Source: Dechloromonas sp. (GTDB lineage Bacteria > Pseudomonadota > Gammaproteobacteria > Burkholderiales > Rhodocyclaceae). Taken from it: 33,137 nucleotides of DNA. A model generated the notes under the pieces. It was not told the origin of the DNA. It saw nothing but the letters and a program-made list of their open reading frames with translations, and searched no databases. Numbering within the stretch: the first letter of the stretch is position 1; the number at the start of each line of letters is the position of its first letter. Shown here one piece after another: positions 1 to 10,505 of this stretch. The stretch lies in NCBI GenBank assembly GCA_008933675.1, contig WBUO01000022.1:1-33137 (forward strand). The letters run 5' to 3'. The position numbers and the translations under genes were made by a program.

Positions 1-1
1 C

Positions 2-409
2 ACCTACGGCGGGGCCGCCCCGCACGGCGGCGGCGCCTTCTCCGGCAAGGATCCGTCCAAGGTCGACCGCTCGGCCGCCTACGCCACCCGCTACGTCGCC
101 AAGAACATCGTCGCCGCCGGCCTCGCCTCGCGCTGCCTGGTGCAGGTCTCCTACGCCATCGGCGTCGCCGAACCGACCTCGATCATGGTCGAGACCTACG
201 GTACCGGCAAGGTCAGCAACGAGACGTTGACGGCCCTGGTCCGCAAACACTTCGACCTGCGCCCGAAGGGCATCGTCAACATGCTCGACCTGCTGCGCCC
301 GATCTACCAGAAGACCGCCGCCTACGGTCACTTCGGCCGCGACGAACCGGAATTCACCTGGGAAAGTACCGATCGCGCCGCCCTTCTCAAGGGCGACGCT
401 GGACTGTAA
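2..409 (+). CDS. metK: S-adenosylmethionine synthetase, C-terminal part (5' truncated by window)
   Basis: Frame open from base 2: [42 protein letters not shown]...[13 protein letters not shown], the classic MetK C-terminal domain. Confidence 0.97.
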   Translation, partial: TYGGAAPHGGGAFSGKDPSKVDRSAAYATRYVAKNIVAAGLASRCLVQVSYAIGVAEPTSIMVETYGTGKVSNETLTALVRKHFDLRPKGIVNMLDLLRPIYQKTAAYGHFGRDEPEFTWESTDRAALLKGDAGL

Positions 410-604
410 GCGCAGCGCACAGTCCAACCACGCAGCGGGATCGGTACTTCGGCGCTGGCTAACCTGGCCGCAACGCGGCCAGATTAAGGCCCGACGGGCC
501 GGTCGAAGCCAACTCGACGGATCGCGCAGCGGTGCTGCGCAACGACGCAGGGCTGTAAGCTGCAGTTTGCGGCCCCGGCAAAGCCGCCGCGATCCTGCGG
601 CGGC
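401..604 (+). other. Stem-loop-rich intergenic segment containing a degenerate second copy of the metK 3' end
   Basis: Inverted repeats at 401-425 (GGACTGT/ACAGTCC), 464-482 (CTGGCCGC-aac-GCGGCCAG), 488-500 (GGCCC/GGGCC), 524-540 (GCGCAGC-ggt-GCTGCGC), 583-604 (GCCGCCGC/GCGGCGGC). 520-558 reads DRAAVLRNDAGL*, against met[13 protein letters not shown] at 371-409. Confidence 0.6.
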
Positions 605-764
605 TGAGGCTGAGCTGACCGTTCACCGGCTCAGGCCGAAGCCAAAGTGCCGACCGGCTGACCCCGCGACGCCGGCCTGCAAGCAGAAGCGCACGACCTG
701 GTTTGCTGCCGGGACGCCAGCGAGCGGACGGCTTGACCGGCATACCGGATGAATGGAGCGAAGG

Positions 765-786
765 GAGCCGCAACGGCTCGCTTTTC
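765..786 (+). terminator. Probable Rho-independent terminator or attenuator just upstream of the HD-GYP gene
   Basis: GAGCCG-CAA-CGGCTC followed by GCTTTTC. Confidence 0.55.
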
Positions 787-802
787 ATTAGAATTGCCGG
801 AT

Positions 803-2008
803 ATGCTCAAAAAAATCCCCATCGACCAACTGCGTCTCGGCATGCATTTGCAGGCTTTCTGCGGCGCCTGGCTGGATCACCCGTTCTGGCGCACCAGATT
901 CGTTCTTCAGGACCCGGCAGACATCACCCTGATCCGGGAGAGCAGCATCCGCGAAGTATGGATCGACGTCAGCAAGGGACTGGACATCGAATCACCGGAG
1001 AGCACGCCGGTGGAAACCGTGGAAACGGCTGAAGCCATCCCCGAGGAGGCCCCGGTCATCCAGGAGAAGGCCAGCTTCAACGACGAATTCAAGCGCGCCC
1101 AGAAGATCGTCAGCCGCGGCAAGGAAGCGGTCGTCTCGATGTTCCAGGAAGCGCGCATGGGCAAGGCCATCGAGGCGGAAGCCGCGGCCCCGTTGGTCGA
1201 GGAAATCTCCAATTCGGTACTGCGCAATCCCGGCGCGCTGATCAGCCTGGCCCGTCTGAAGACGGCCGACGACTACACCTTCATGCACTCGGTCGCCGTC
1301 TGCGCGCTGATGATTGCACTGGCCCGTCAGCTCGGCCTGGATGAACAGCAGGTTCGCGAAGCCGGCATGGCCGGATTGCTGCACGATCTCGGCAAGGCGA
1401 TGATCCCGCTGGAAGTCCTCAACAAACCCGGCAAGCTGACCGACGCCGAGTTCGATCTGGTCAAGACACATCCGGAAGAAGGCTACAAGCTGCTGCTCGA
1501 AGGCAGCGGCGTCAGCGAAATCACCAAGGATGTCTGCCTGCACCATCACGAAAAGGTCGACGGCAGCGGCTACCCGAAAAAGCTGAATGGCGAGTCGATG
1601 AGCCTCTACGCCAAGATGGGCGCCGTCTGCGACGTTTACGATGCCGTCACCTCCAACCGTCCGTACAAGGCGGGCTGGGATCCTGCCGAATCGATCAAGC
1701 GCATGTCGGAATGGACAGGGCATTTCGATCCGACGGTCTTCCAGGCCTTCGTCAAGAGTCTGGGTATCTATCCGGTCGGCTCGCTGGTCCGCCTGGCCTC
1801 GGGCAAGCTCGGCGTGGTCATCGAGCAGGGCGAACAGTCACTGCTCAAGCCCAAGGTAAAGGTCTTCTTCTCGACCAAGTCGCAGGCCTACATCAAACCG
1901 GAAACCATCGATCTCGCCCGCAGCCCGGAGAAAATCGCCGGTCGCGAGGATGCCGCCAAGTGGGGCATCAAGGATATCGATCGCTACTGGGCCAGCGACA
2001 AAGTCTGA
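803..2008 (+). CDS. HD-GYP domain protein with N-terminal DUF3391-like region (putative c-di-GMP phosphodiesterase)
   Basis: MLKKIPIDQLRLGMHL N-terminus; HDLGK and HHHEKVDGSGYP motifs. ATG at 803 preferred over the 749 ORF start. Confidence 0.92.
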   Translation: MLKKIPIDQLRLGMHLQAFCGAWLDHPFWRTRFVLQDPADITLIRESSIREVWIDVSKGLDIESPESTPVETVETAEAIPEEAPVIQEKASFNDEFKRAQKIVSRGKEAVVSMFQEARMGKAIEAEAAAPLVEEISNSVLRNPGALISLARLKTADDYTFMHSVAVCALMIALARQLGLDEQQVREAGMAGLLHDLGKAMIPLEVLNKPGKLTDAEFDLVKTHPEEGYKLLLEGSGVSEITKDVCLHHHEKVDGSGYPKKLNGESMSLYAKMGAVCDVYDAVTSNRPYKAGWDPAESIKRMSEWTGHFDPTVFQAFVKSLGIYPVGSLVRLASGKLGVVIEQGEQSLLKPKVKVFFSTKSQAYIKPETIDLARSPEKIAGREDAAKWGIKDIDRYWASDKV

Positions 2009-2016
2009 AACGGGTT

Positions 2017-2022
2017 TATAAT
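2017..2022 (+). promoter_or_regulatory. -10 element (TATAAT) upstream of the SAH riboswitch
   Basis: TATAAT about 10 nt before the aptamer start; weak -35 (GCGACA) at the end of the HD-GYP ORF. Confidence 0.5.
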
Positions 2023-2032
2023 CCGCGACCTA

Positions 2033-2097
2033 CCGAGGGGCGCTGCAGGAGCGCGGTGATTACATCGCTCCCAGGCTCGGTTTAAAACGGCGCTCAC
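2033..2097 (+). ncRNA. S-adenosylhomocysteine (SAH) riboswitch
   Basis: CCGAGGGGCGCTGCAGGAGCGCG...CTCCCAGGCTCGG...AAAACGGCGCTCAC matches the SAH riboswitch layout (CCGAG/CTCGG stem, GCGCTGC, pseudoknot arm GGCGCTC), directly upstream of ahcY. Confidence 0.92.
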
Positions 2098-2183
2098 TGA
2101 TCAACCCTGCCGGGCGCAGGGGGCCGCCGGTGAGCAACAACGCCGTTATTCCCCTCCCCGTCACAGTTATTGAGGAGCTTACT

Positions 2184-3584
<1,401 letters not shown>

Positions 3585-3614
3585 TCGTCCGCAACTGCCA
3601 CCGAGGCCGCCCCG

Positions 3615-4442
3615 ATGAGCATGAACTCCTTCCATGCCCGCCAGGGCGGTCGGCAACGTGAGGAAAAACCGGTCAAGACGCCGGTCGATCGTCACGGCCT
3701 GCTGCGTGCCGACGCCCTGCTGGTCCAGCGCGGACTGGCAGCGTCACGCACGCAGGCGCAGCGGCTGATCGGCGAAGGCCGGGTACTCGCCGACGGCAAG
3801 GCGATCGCCAAGCCGTCGCTGGAACTGCCGGCCGACGCCACCCTGACCGTTGTCGAAGACGAAAGCGACCGCTACGTCTCGCGCGGCGGCCTCAAGCTGG
3901 CCGGCGCCCTGGCGCACACCGGTCTGGCTGTCACCGGCAGGATCTGCCTCGATGTCGGGCAATCCACCGGCGGCTTCACCGACTGCCTGCTACAGGCCGG
4001 CGCCGCGCAAGTGGTCGGCGTCGATGTCGGGCATGGTCAACTGCACGCCAAGCTGAAATACGACGGGCGCGTCAGCGCACTGGAAGGCATCAACTGCCGC
4101 GCGCTGACCGCCGCCGATCTCGGCGACGCCATGCCGGCCGGCGGTTTCGACCTGATCGTCGGCGACGTCTCCTTCATCTCGATGACCCTGGTGCTGCCGC
4201 AACTGCCGGCGCTGCTCGCCGCCGACGGCGACCTGCTGCTGCTCATCAAGCCGCAGTTCGAGGTCGGTCCGCACAACATCGGCAAGGGCGGCATCGTCCG
4301 TGACCCGTCGCTGTACCGCGAGGTCGAAGGACGCTTCCTGGAAATTGCCAAAAAACTCGGGTTGACCGCAAAAGCCTGGCTGGACAGTCCCATCACCGGT
4401 GGCGACGGCAACCGCGAATTCTTTATCTGGCTGAAAAAATGA
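3615..4442 (+). CDS. tlyA: TlyA family RNA methyltransferase / hemolysin-like protein
   Basis: S4 domain (RADALLVQRGLAASRTQAQRLIGEGRVLADGK) plus FtsJ-like domain (CLDVGQSTGGFTDCLLQAGA, DVSFISMTLVLP). Confidence 0.92.
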   Translation: MSMNSFHARQGGRQREEKPVKTPVDRHGLLRADALLVQRGLAASRTQAQRLIGEGRVLADGKAIAKPSLELPADATLTVVEDESDRYVSRGGLKLAGALAHTGLAVTGRICLDVGQSTGGFTDCLLQAGAAQVVGVDVGHGQLHAKLKYDGRVSALEGINCRALTAADLGDAMPAGGFDLIVGDVSFISMTLVLPQLPALLAADGDLLLLIKPQFEVGPHNIGKGGIVRDPSLYREVEGRFLEIAKKLGLTAKAWLDSPITGGDGNREFFIWLKK

Positions 4443-5263
4443 ACACCAATATCTCGATCGAATTCTTCCCGCCGCAGACGCCCGAAGGCGTCGAAAAGCT
4501 GCGCGCCACCCGGGCCGAACTGGCCAAGCTGAAACCCGAGTTCTTCTCGGTCACCTACGGCGCCGGCGGCTCGACCCGCGAGCGCACCTTCGCCATCGTC
4601 CGCGAAATCGCCAGCGAAGGCTTCGACGCCGCGCCGCACCTGTCATGCATCGGCTCGACGCGTGAGTCGATCCGCGAAATCCTGGCCGAATTCAAGGCCG
4701 CCGGCATCCGCCGCATCGTCGCCCTGCGCGGCGACCTGCCCTCGGGCATGGCCGAGGCCGGCGAATTCCGCTACGCCAACGAACTGGTCGAATTCATCCG
4801 CGCCGAGACCGGCAGCCACTTCAGCATCGAAGTCGCCGCCTACCCGGAATGGCACCCGCAGGCACGCAGCCCGAAGGACGACCTCGACGCCTTCGCGCGC
4901 AAGGTCAAGGCCGGTGCCAATTCGGCGATCACGCAGTATTTCTACAACGCCGACGCCTACTTTCATTTCGTCGACGAAGCGCGCGCACTCGGTGTCGACA
5001 TCCCCATCGTGCCCGGCATCATGCCCATCGTCGGCTTCACCAAGCTGGCCCGCTTCTCGGACGCCTGCGGCGCCGACCTGCCGCGCTGGATGCGCAAGAA
5101 GTTCGAGAGCTTCGGCGACGACAGCGAGTCGATCCGTACCTTCGGCCTCGACCTGGTCACCGAGCTGTGCGAGCGCCTGCTCAAGGGCGGCGCACCGGGG
5201 CTGCACTTCTACAGCATGAACCAGTCGGCGCTGACCACCGAAATCTGCCGCCGCCTCGGTTGA
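4439..5263 (+). CDS. metF: Methylenetetrahydrofolate reductase
   Basis: ISIEFFPPQTPEGVEKL, FFSVTYGAGGSTRERT, ALRGDLP, GLHFYSMNQ; start overlaps the tlyA stop by 4 nt (ATGA). Confidence 0.96.
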   Translation: MNTNISIEFFPPQTPEGVEKLRATRAELAKLKPEFFSVTYGAGGSTRERTFAIVREIASEGFDAAPHLSCIGSTRESIREILAEFKAAGIRRIVALRGDLPSGMAEAGEFRYANELVEFIRAETGSHFSIEVAAYPEWHPQARSPKDDLDAFARKVKAGANSAITQYFYNADAYFHFVDEARALGVDIPIVPGIMPIVGFTKLARFSDACGADLPRWMRKKFESFGDDSESIRTFGLDLVTELCERLLKGGAPGLHFYSMNQSALTTEICRRLG

Positions 5264-5352
5264 CGCAACTTCAACCGCAAACCTGCGCAAGACGAGAGCC
5301 GGCCCCCGGAAAGCCGGCAACGCTTCCGGCCTGATCTCCGGAAGAGGCCGAC

Positions 5353-5691
5353 CTACCGCTTCCGGATCAGGAAGCTGCCGAGACGCAGTGCCAGATGACC
5401 AACGGCAACCCCCAACGCATCGGCCAGCAAATCGCCCCACTCGGCATAGCGATGCGGGGTCATCGCCTGCAGCACTTCGATCAGGGCGCCATAGGCAAGC
5501 AGTCCGGCAAGCACGGGCAAGGTCTGCCGGGGATAGGCCAGGCCGCCCAGGAAGGCCAGCACGCCGAAGCCGAGCAGATGATTGCTCTTGTCCCAGCCGG
5601 TCGAGGGCAGCTGCTCCGGAACGGGCAGCAACGACAGGACAAGCACGCCTGCAACGCAGGCCCAGAACAGTTTGGCGTAGGGTATTTTCAT
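5353..5691 (-). CDS. VanZ-like family membrane protein
   Basis: WDKSNHLLGFGVLAFLGGLAYP...GALIEVLQAMTPHRYAEWGDLLADALGVAVG. Confidence 0.82.
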   Translation of the reverse strand: MKIPYAKLFWACVAGVLVLSLLPVPEQLPSTGWDKSNHLLGFGVLAFLGGLAYPRQTLPVLAGLLAYGALIEVLQAMTPHRYAEWGDLLADALGVAVGHLALRLGSFLIRKR

Positions 5692-5790
5692 CGAACCGAA
5701 GATTGCTCAGCAGGCAGCGAAAAGTCCTGCTAGCCTCAAGCCTATCGCAACCTCGCGTTGTACAAATTCACCAGACGGGAGAAATTCGCC

Positions 5791-6111
5791 ATGTGGAAGG
5801 TATTCGACATCGAACGCCTGAAAGCCAAGGTCGCAGGCTCGGAACCGAGCTTCTTCGAGTTCCTGAGGAGTTCGCAGATGTCGTGCGCCGTCTACCGGTT
5901 GCCCGCCGGCTCCCGGGACATGCAGGCACCGCACCTTGAAGACGAGCTTTACATGGTCCTGGAAGGCAAGGCCAGGGTCCGCGTCGACAACGAAGTCCAG
6001 GAAGTCGGTCCCGGCACCCTGCTCTTCATCCGGGCCACAACGGAACACTCCTTCTTCGACATCGAAAGCGACCTGACCCTGCTGGCGACTTTCGGTCCAA
6101 CCGCAGAATGA
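5791..6111 (+). CDS. Small cupin-domain protein
   Basis: APHLEDELYMVLEGKARVRVDNEVQEVGPGTLLFIRATTEHSFFDI cupin core; ATG 5791 preferred. Confidence 0.8.
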   Translation: MWKVFDIERLKAKVAGSEPSFFEFLRSSQMSCAVYRLPAGSRDMQAPHLEDELYMVLEGKARVRVDNEVQEVGPGTLLFIRATTEHSFFDIESDLTLLATFGPTAE

Positions 6112-6157
6112 AACCGGCGGCCGCCGTCGCCCGACGGCCACGACCGTAGCCGGCTGC

Positions 6158-6589
6158 TCAGGCGCGTTTCCGTGCCGGATCAACGTCGCTCGTGACCGCT
6201 TCCAGCTGCCCGGCAGGCGATGCCGCGACACTGCCCGGTACGGCAGTCGGTGCGCTGGCGGAAGGCTCGTCGTCGTCGAGTCCGAAGCTCCTTTTGGTCT
6301 TCGCCAGCTCGGCCTCCCGGGCCGCTTCGAAGCGCTGGCGGGCCTCCTCGGCACGCCGCTCACGGGCCTCGCGCTCGCGCTCCCGACGCTGCCGCTCTTC
6401 GTCCCAGGCAAGCTTCCTGGCGTAGATGAATTCACCGAACAGGGCGAAGCAGCCGATGACTACCAGGGCCACCAGCATCGCCTCGAACGGTTTGTCGAGA
6501 ACGGCATGCAAAGCCAGGGCAACAAGTATTCCGCGCCAGAGCAGTAGGAGCGGGAAGTAGGGATGCCTGACTGGATCAAGGTCTTTCAT
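6158..6589 (-). CDS. Small membrane protein with charged coiled-coil tail, unknown function
   Basis: MKDLDPVRHPYFPLLLLWRGILVALALHAVL...EERQRREREREARERRAEEARQRFEAAREAELAK; two predicted TM stretches. Confidence 0.6.
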   Translation of the reverse strand: MKDLDPVRHPYFPLLLLWRGILVALALHAVLDKPFEAMLVALVVIGCFALFGEFIYARKLAWDEERQRREREREARERRAEEARQRFEAAREAELAKTKRSFGLDDDEPSASAPTAVPGSVAASPAGQLEAVTSDVDPARKRA

Positions 6590-6985
6590 GGGGAGGCTGG
6601 AGCGGAAATCAGACGGCGATTCTAGCGTCAGCAGCAAAATTTTCCAGAATCCTCTACTTGCCCATGCCGGATGCAAGATCGCCAGGCTGTCGAACGAATC
6701 GTCATCGCCGGCAACCTGGCCCGCTTCCGATTTCAACACCGGAGGCCAAGCTTCCTTCCCGTCCCGCGGCTCAACCAATACAAGCCGCCCGGCATTCTCA
6801 GGCAGCTTCGGAGGCGGGTCGTTGGCGGAATTCAACATGCAGCGCCTCCCGGCCGCCACGCCCACCATGTGCCTGGAAACAGCTCCCGGGCCCGACACCC
6901 CGCACTGCATCGACGGTCTCGAGAACGCACGGCTCACCGCTACCGAGCAAACCGGGCGTTTCGCGGCAAGCATCGATGTTCGCCA

Positions 6986-7975
6986 TCAGAATCCGGCACG
7001 CGACTGGCTCGGCGTCACTCCGAAGGCACGCCGGTAGGCGGTAGCGAAATTGGCCGAGCTGGTGTAGCCGGCAATTCCTGCGGCCTCGACGATGGAACGT
7101 CCTTCGCACTCCAGTGCCTGGCGCGCACGCAACAGACGAGCACGCCGCAGGTACTCGAAAACGCTCACGCCACAGAGCGCGCGAAACTGCTTCTGCAGCG
7201 TGCTGACATTGGTGCCGGCGTGTCGCGCAATGTCATCGAGCGACATGTCGTCCGCCGCGCCGCTGTCCAGGAGCTCACGCACATCGGCGGCACGCCGGCG
7301 TTCGCGCGGCAGCAGGGTTGGCGGAGGGGCGACGTTGGTCATCTGGCGCAGCGCTTCCACCACCAGCTCGATCACCCGGCTTTCCTGATGGAGCTTGCGC
7401 AACAGTGGCGGATCGTCCGACGGGCGGATCAACTGCTCGGCCAGCGCCACGGCGCGTGGCGTCGGCGTCCAGCGTTCGACGGCAAGATGGCTGTTGAAAA
7501 GGGCGAGGTACCCGGCATCACCTTCCGGACAGCTCGCGGCCAGCCATTCGCGGCTGAAACCAATGCTCACCTTGCGTTCGCGCTTGCCGCGCCAGGCGCG
7601 CCGCACGAAAAGCTCCGGCTCCAGAAGCTGGATGAAAGCGGCCTGCGGCCGACGCCCATGCCCCCCGGCGCTGAGGCGGAGGCAGCCCGGGCCGAACGAC
7701 ACATCGACGTCGCCATCGAGTATCAGCGCGAGATGCAGACTTTCACCCTGCTCCGCACTCTGAATGTTCAGATCGTGCAAATCGAGGACGTCGGCGCAAT
7801 GAAGCATCAGGCCTGGGCGCAGGCGCTCGCCGTAGCACCGGCCGAGCATGACGGGAGCGTCCGGCGCGAGTCCGGAGTCGATGCGGACAGTACCAGCACC
7901 GGTAGAAGTGGGGGGATACAGATCGCTGCACCGGATGATCTGCTGACTGCCATCCGAGGGTTTGAACACCGTCAT
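6986..7975 (-). CDS. AraC family transcriptional regulator (PchR-like)
   Basis: C-terminal AraC HTH (MSLDDIARHAGTNVSTLQKQFRALCGVSVFEYLRRARLLRARQALE...AGIAGYTSSANFATAYRRAFGVTPSQSR); divergent from a TonB receptor gene. Confidence 0.88.
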   Translation of the reverse strand: MTVFKPSDGSQQIIRCSDLYPPTSTGAGTVRIDSGLAPDAPVMLGRCYGERLRPGLMLHCADVLDLHDLNIQSAEQGESLHLALILDGDVDVSFGPGCLRLSAGGHGRRPQAAFIQLLEPELFVRRAWRGKRERKVSIGFSREWLAASCPEGDAGYLALFNSHLAVERWTPTPRAVALAEQLIRPSDDPPLLRKLHQESRVIELVVEALRQMTNVAPPPTLLPRERRRAADVRELLDSGAADDMSLDDIARHAGTNVSTLQKQFRALCGVSVFEYLRRARLLRARQALECEGRSIVEAAGIAGYTSSANFATAYRRAFGVTPSQSRAGF

Positions 7976-8033
7976 TCCTTTCTGCGCCGGTCGATAGCGG
8001 GGCGCAAACAACTTTCTTTTTTGCACAAAAGCC

Positions 8034-8052
8034 TGCACCCGAAACGGGTGCA
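8034..8052. promoter_or_regulatory. Perfect inverted repeat TGCACCCG-AAA-CGGGTGCA, candidate operator
   Basis: 8-bp arms, 3-nt spacer, in the araC/TonB-receptor intergenic region. Confidence 0.55.
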
Positions 8053-8072
8053 ATAATACGCAGCCTTTTCGC

Positions 8073-8092
8073 AAACGACAATTGTTCTCATT
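8073..8092 (+). promoter_or_regulatory. Possible Fur box
   Basis: AAACGACAATTGTTCTCATT resembles degenerate Fur sites upstream of TonB receptor genes. Confidence 0.45.
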
Positions 8093-8106
8093 ACACAGGA
8101 AGCAAC

Positions 8107-10212
8107 ATGCGCCCCCCTTTCATCCATCGACAACTAAGCTCCCGGGCCATCGCCATCGCCGCCCTGACTGCCGGCGCCATGTCAGCACAGGCTCAGGAAG
8201 CGCCCACACCCCTGGCTCCCGTACAAGTGATCGGCGAAAAAATGGGGCGCAGCGAGCAGGATTCGGTAACAGCCGTTTCGGTCTTCACGGCCCAGGAAAT
8301 TGCCGACAAAGACAGGAAGACCGTGCTGGACCTCGTCGCCGAAGTACCCAACGTGACCATCGGCGAGTTCGGCGGCGTGGCCAACATCCGCGGCAGCAAT
8401 GGCGCCGGCCCGGGCTTTTCCTCGCTGGCCTGGAAGGGGGCAACGCGCGCCCGCACGGCTACCGTCATTGATGGCGTCAGCCAGGTGTGGACCGGCGGCA
8501 ACCTGCTGAGCAATGACCTCTGGGACGTGGAGCAGATGGAAGTGCTGCGTGGCCCGCAATCGACCATGCAGGGGCGTTCGGCCATCGGTGGCGCCATCGT
8601 GCTCAAGACAAAGGATCCCAGCTTCAAGCAGGAAGGCGCCGTGCGTCTCGGCCTGCAGCAGGCCAACGGCCAGTTGCTCGGCCAGGCAGCCGGCGTGGTC
8701 TCCGGCCCGCTGTCGGACAGTCTGGCCTACCGGCTGAGCGCCGATGTCACGCGCGGCGATCACTGGATCGATTATGTGGACAACAACACCCGCACAGGCA
8801 TGGATTATTCGTCGGACCCGAACAAAGTGGTGCGCAACGACATCAAGGCCAAGCTGCTTTGGGCACCGAAGAGCAACCCGGAGCTGATCAGCCGGCTGGA
8901 TCTGCAGCACAAGTCGCAAAAGGGCCCCTACCTGAATCAGGTGAACGTCGGCGATGACGACGATTACCGCGCATCCATGGACAAGGTGAACCACCGCATC
9001 GGCGACACCACCATGAACGCAGTCATCTGGAACACCACCTATCAGTTCGATGCCAACCGCTCGGTGGACGTTCTGCTGTCGGCTTCCGAGCTGGACGCGA
9101 GATTCACGCATAACGACACGAATGGCTCGGGAGTTCCCCGTACGAACACCAACACCTACTTCAACGCGAATTCGAAACAGGACAGTCTGGGCTTTGAAAC
9201 GCGCCTGAACCTGAACTCGGCGACCTCCGGCCTCAAGTCCATGGTGGGGATCTCTCATTTCGAGGACGACCTGACGGTGCTGGCCAGGACCTACATCGGG
9301 GCGATCCGCTATTCGGGCGACACCAAGACTGTCGCCACCGCGCTCTTCGGCGAAGTGGACTATCCGCTGAGCGAGCGCTGGGCGCTGATCGCCGGTGGCC
9401 GCATCGAGCGTGAATCACAGGACCGTACCATCACAAACGGCGTACTGACGCAGTCGCGTGAGGCCACCAAGACCTACGTGCTGCCCCGTCTGGCTGTCCG
9501 CTACACACTCGATCCGCAGACGGTATTCGGCCTCGATGTCCGCAAGGGCTACAACCCGGCTGGCTTTGCCATGGACACCGATGCCAGCAAGGTCTCCACC
9601 TACGAGGTCGAGTACGTCACGGCTGTCGAGGCGAGCGTGAAGCAGCGCTTCAACGGCGGCAAGGGCCACTGGTCGATCAACCTGTTCAACAACGCCTTCA
9701 AGGACTACCAGGTCAGAAACGGTACGCTGATTTCCAACGTCGACGAAGCCACCATCCGTGGCATCGAGTTCGAGCTGGGCACCGATCTGGGCAGTGCCAC
9801 CCATGTCTACGCCAACGCCAGCCTGCAGACTTCCAAGGTCGACGCCTTCGCGGCCAACCGGACCTATGTCGGCAACAAGCTGCCGTATGCCGCACCGCGC
9901 ACCTTTGGCGCCGGCGTGACGTACAAGCTGATGCCGGAGCTCACGCTCGGCGCCAACGCCAAATATGTAGCGTCCTACTACGTGGACATCTCCAATGCCG
10001 CCGGCACGATTGCTGGCCAGAAAGCCCAGGCTGGCGACTACACCCTGGTGGACATCAGTGCCAGCTACGCCATCGACACGCGCACACGGGTTCGTGCCTA
10101 CGTGAACAACCTGTTCGACGAATACGTGGTCAACACCTACTTCCAGGGCACCCTCAGCCAGGACGTGCTGGCGCCGCGCACCGTGGGCCTGCAACTGGAC
10201 TACCGGTTCTGA
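8107..10212 (+). CDS. TonB-dependent siderophore receptor
   Basis: Signal peptide, plug domain (VSVFTAQEIADKDRKTVLDLVAEVPNVTIGEFGG, MEVLRGPQSTMQGRSAIGGAIVLKTKDP) and C-terminal beta-strand ending in F (APRTVGLQLDYRF). Confidence 0.94.
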   Translation: MRPPFIHRQLSSRAIAIAALTAGAMSAQAQEAPTPLAPVQVIGEKMGRSEQDSVTAVSVFTAQEIADKDRKTVLDLVAEVPNVTIGEFGGVANIRGSNGAGPGFSSLAWKGATRARTATVIDGVSQVWTGGNLLSNDLWDVEQMEVLRGPQSTMQGRSAIGGAIVLKTKDPSFKQEGAVRLGLQQANGQLLGQAAGVVSGPLSDSLAYRLSADVTRGDHWIDYVDNNTRTGMDYSSDPNKVVRNDIKAKLLWAPKSNPELISRLDLQHKSQKGPYLNQVNVGDDDDYRASMDKVNHRIGDTTMNAVIWNTTYQFDANRSVDVLLSASELDARFTHNDTNGSGVPRTNTNTYFNANSKQDSLGFETRLNLNSATSGLKSMVGISHFEDDLTVLARTYIGAIRYSGDTKTVATALFGEVDYPLSERWALIAGGRIERESQDRTITNGVLTQSREATKTYVLPRLAVRYTLDPQTVFGLDVRKGYNPAGFAMDTDASKVSTYEVEYVTAVEASVKQRFNGGKGHWSINLFNNAFKDYQVRNGTLISNVDEATIRGIEFELGTDLGSATHVYANASLQTSKVDAFAANRTYVGNKLPYAAPRTFGAGVTYKLMPELTLGANAKYVASYYVDISNAAGTIAGQKAQAGDYTLVDISASYAIDTRTRVRAYVNNLFDEYVVNTYFQGTLSQDVLAPRTVGLQLDYRF

Positions 10213-10226
10213 CGGAGCATCGCGAC

Positions 10227-10505
10227 TTGAACTGGATCATCGCCCTCGGCCTGCTGCTGGCCACCGCCGGCAGCGCCAGCATCTATCTGGCCTCGCCGAA
10301 CCAGCGCTGGCTGGTGGCCCCCTGGCCGGCGCGGCCAGCCCGCGCTGCCGGCACGCTTTTGCTGGCGGCCGCCCTGATCGTGCTCTTGCAGGTTCTGCAG
10401 CCGGCAGCGGGCTGCTTTGTTTTCCTCCATTGGCTGATGCTGTTGTTCGTTCTTTTCCCTTATCTCGGCGCACTGCGCAGCGCGCGCCGGAGAACCGTCG
10501 CATGA
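10227..10505 (+). CDS. Small membrane protein (DUF3325-like) of siderophore-uptake operon
   Basis: Hydrophobic 92-aa ORF between the receptor and the next membrane gene, overlapping the latter by 4 nt. Confidence 0.65.
   Translation: MNWIIALGLLLATAGSASIYLASPNQRWLVAPWPARPARAAGTLLLAAALIVLLQVLQPAAGCFVFLHWLMLLFVLFPYLGALRSARRRTVA

Noticed and set aside
410-760. RNase P RNA, 6S RNA or tmRNA in the hairpin-rich intergenic region
   Set aside because: None of the conserved RNase P or tmRNA core motifs was seen, and the region contains a metK-end remnant.
6671-8056. 461-aa plus-strand ORF
   Set aside because: Antisense to the AraC regulator, which has a clear HTH on the minus strand.
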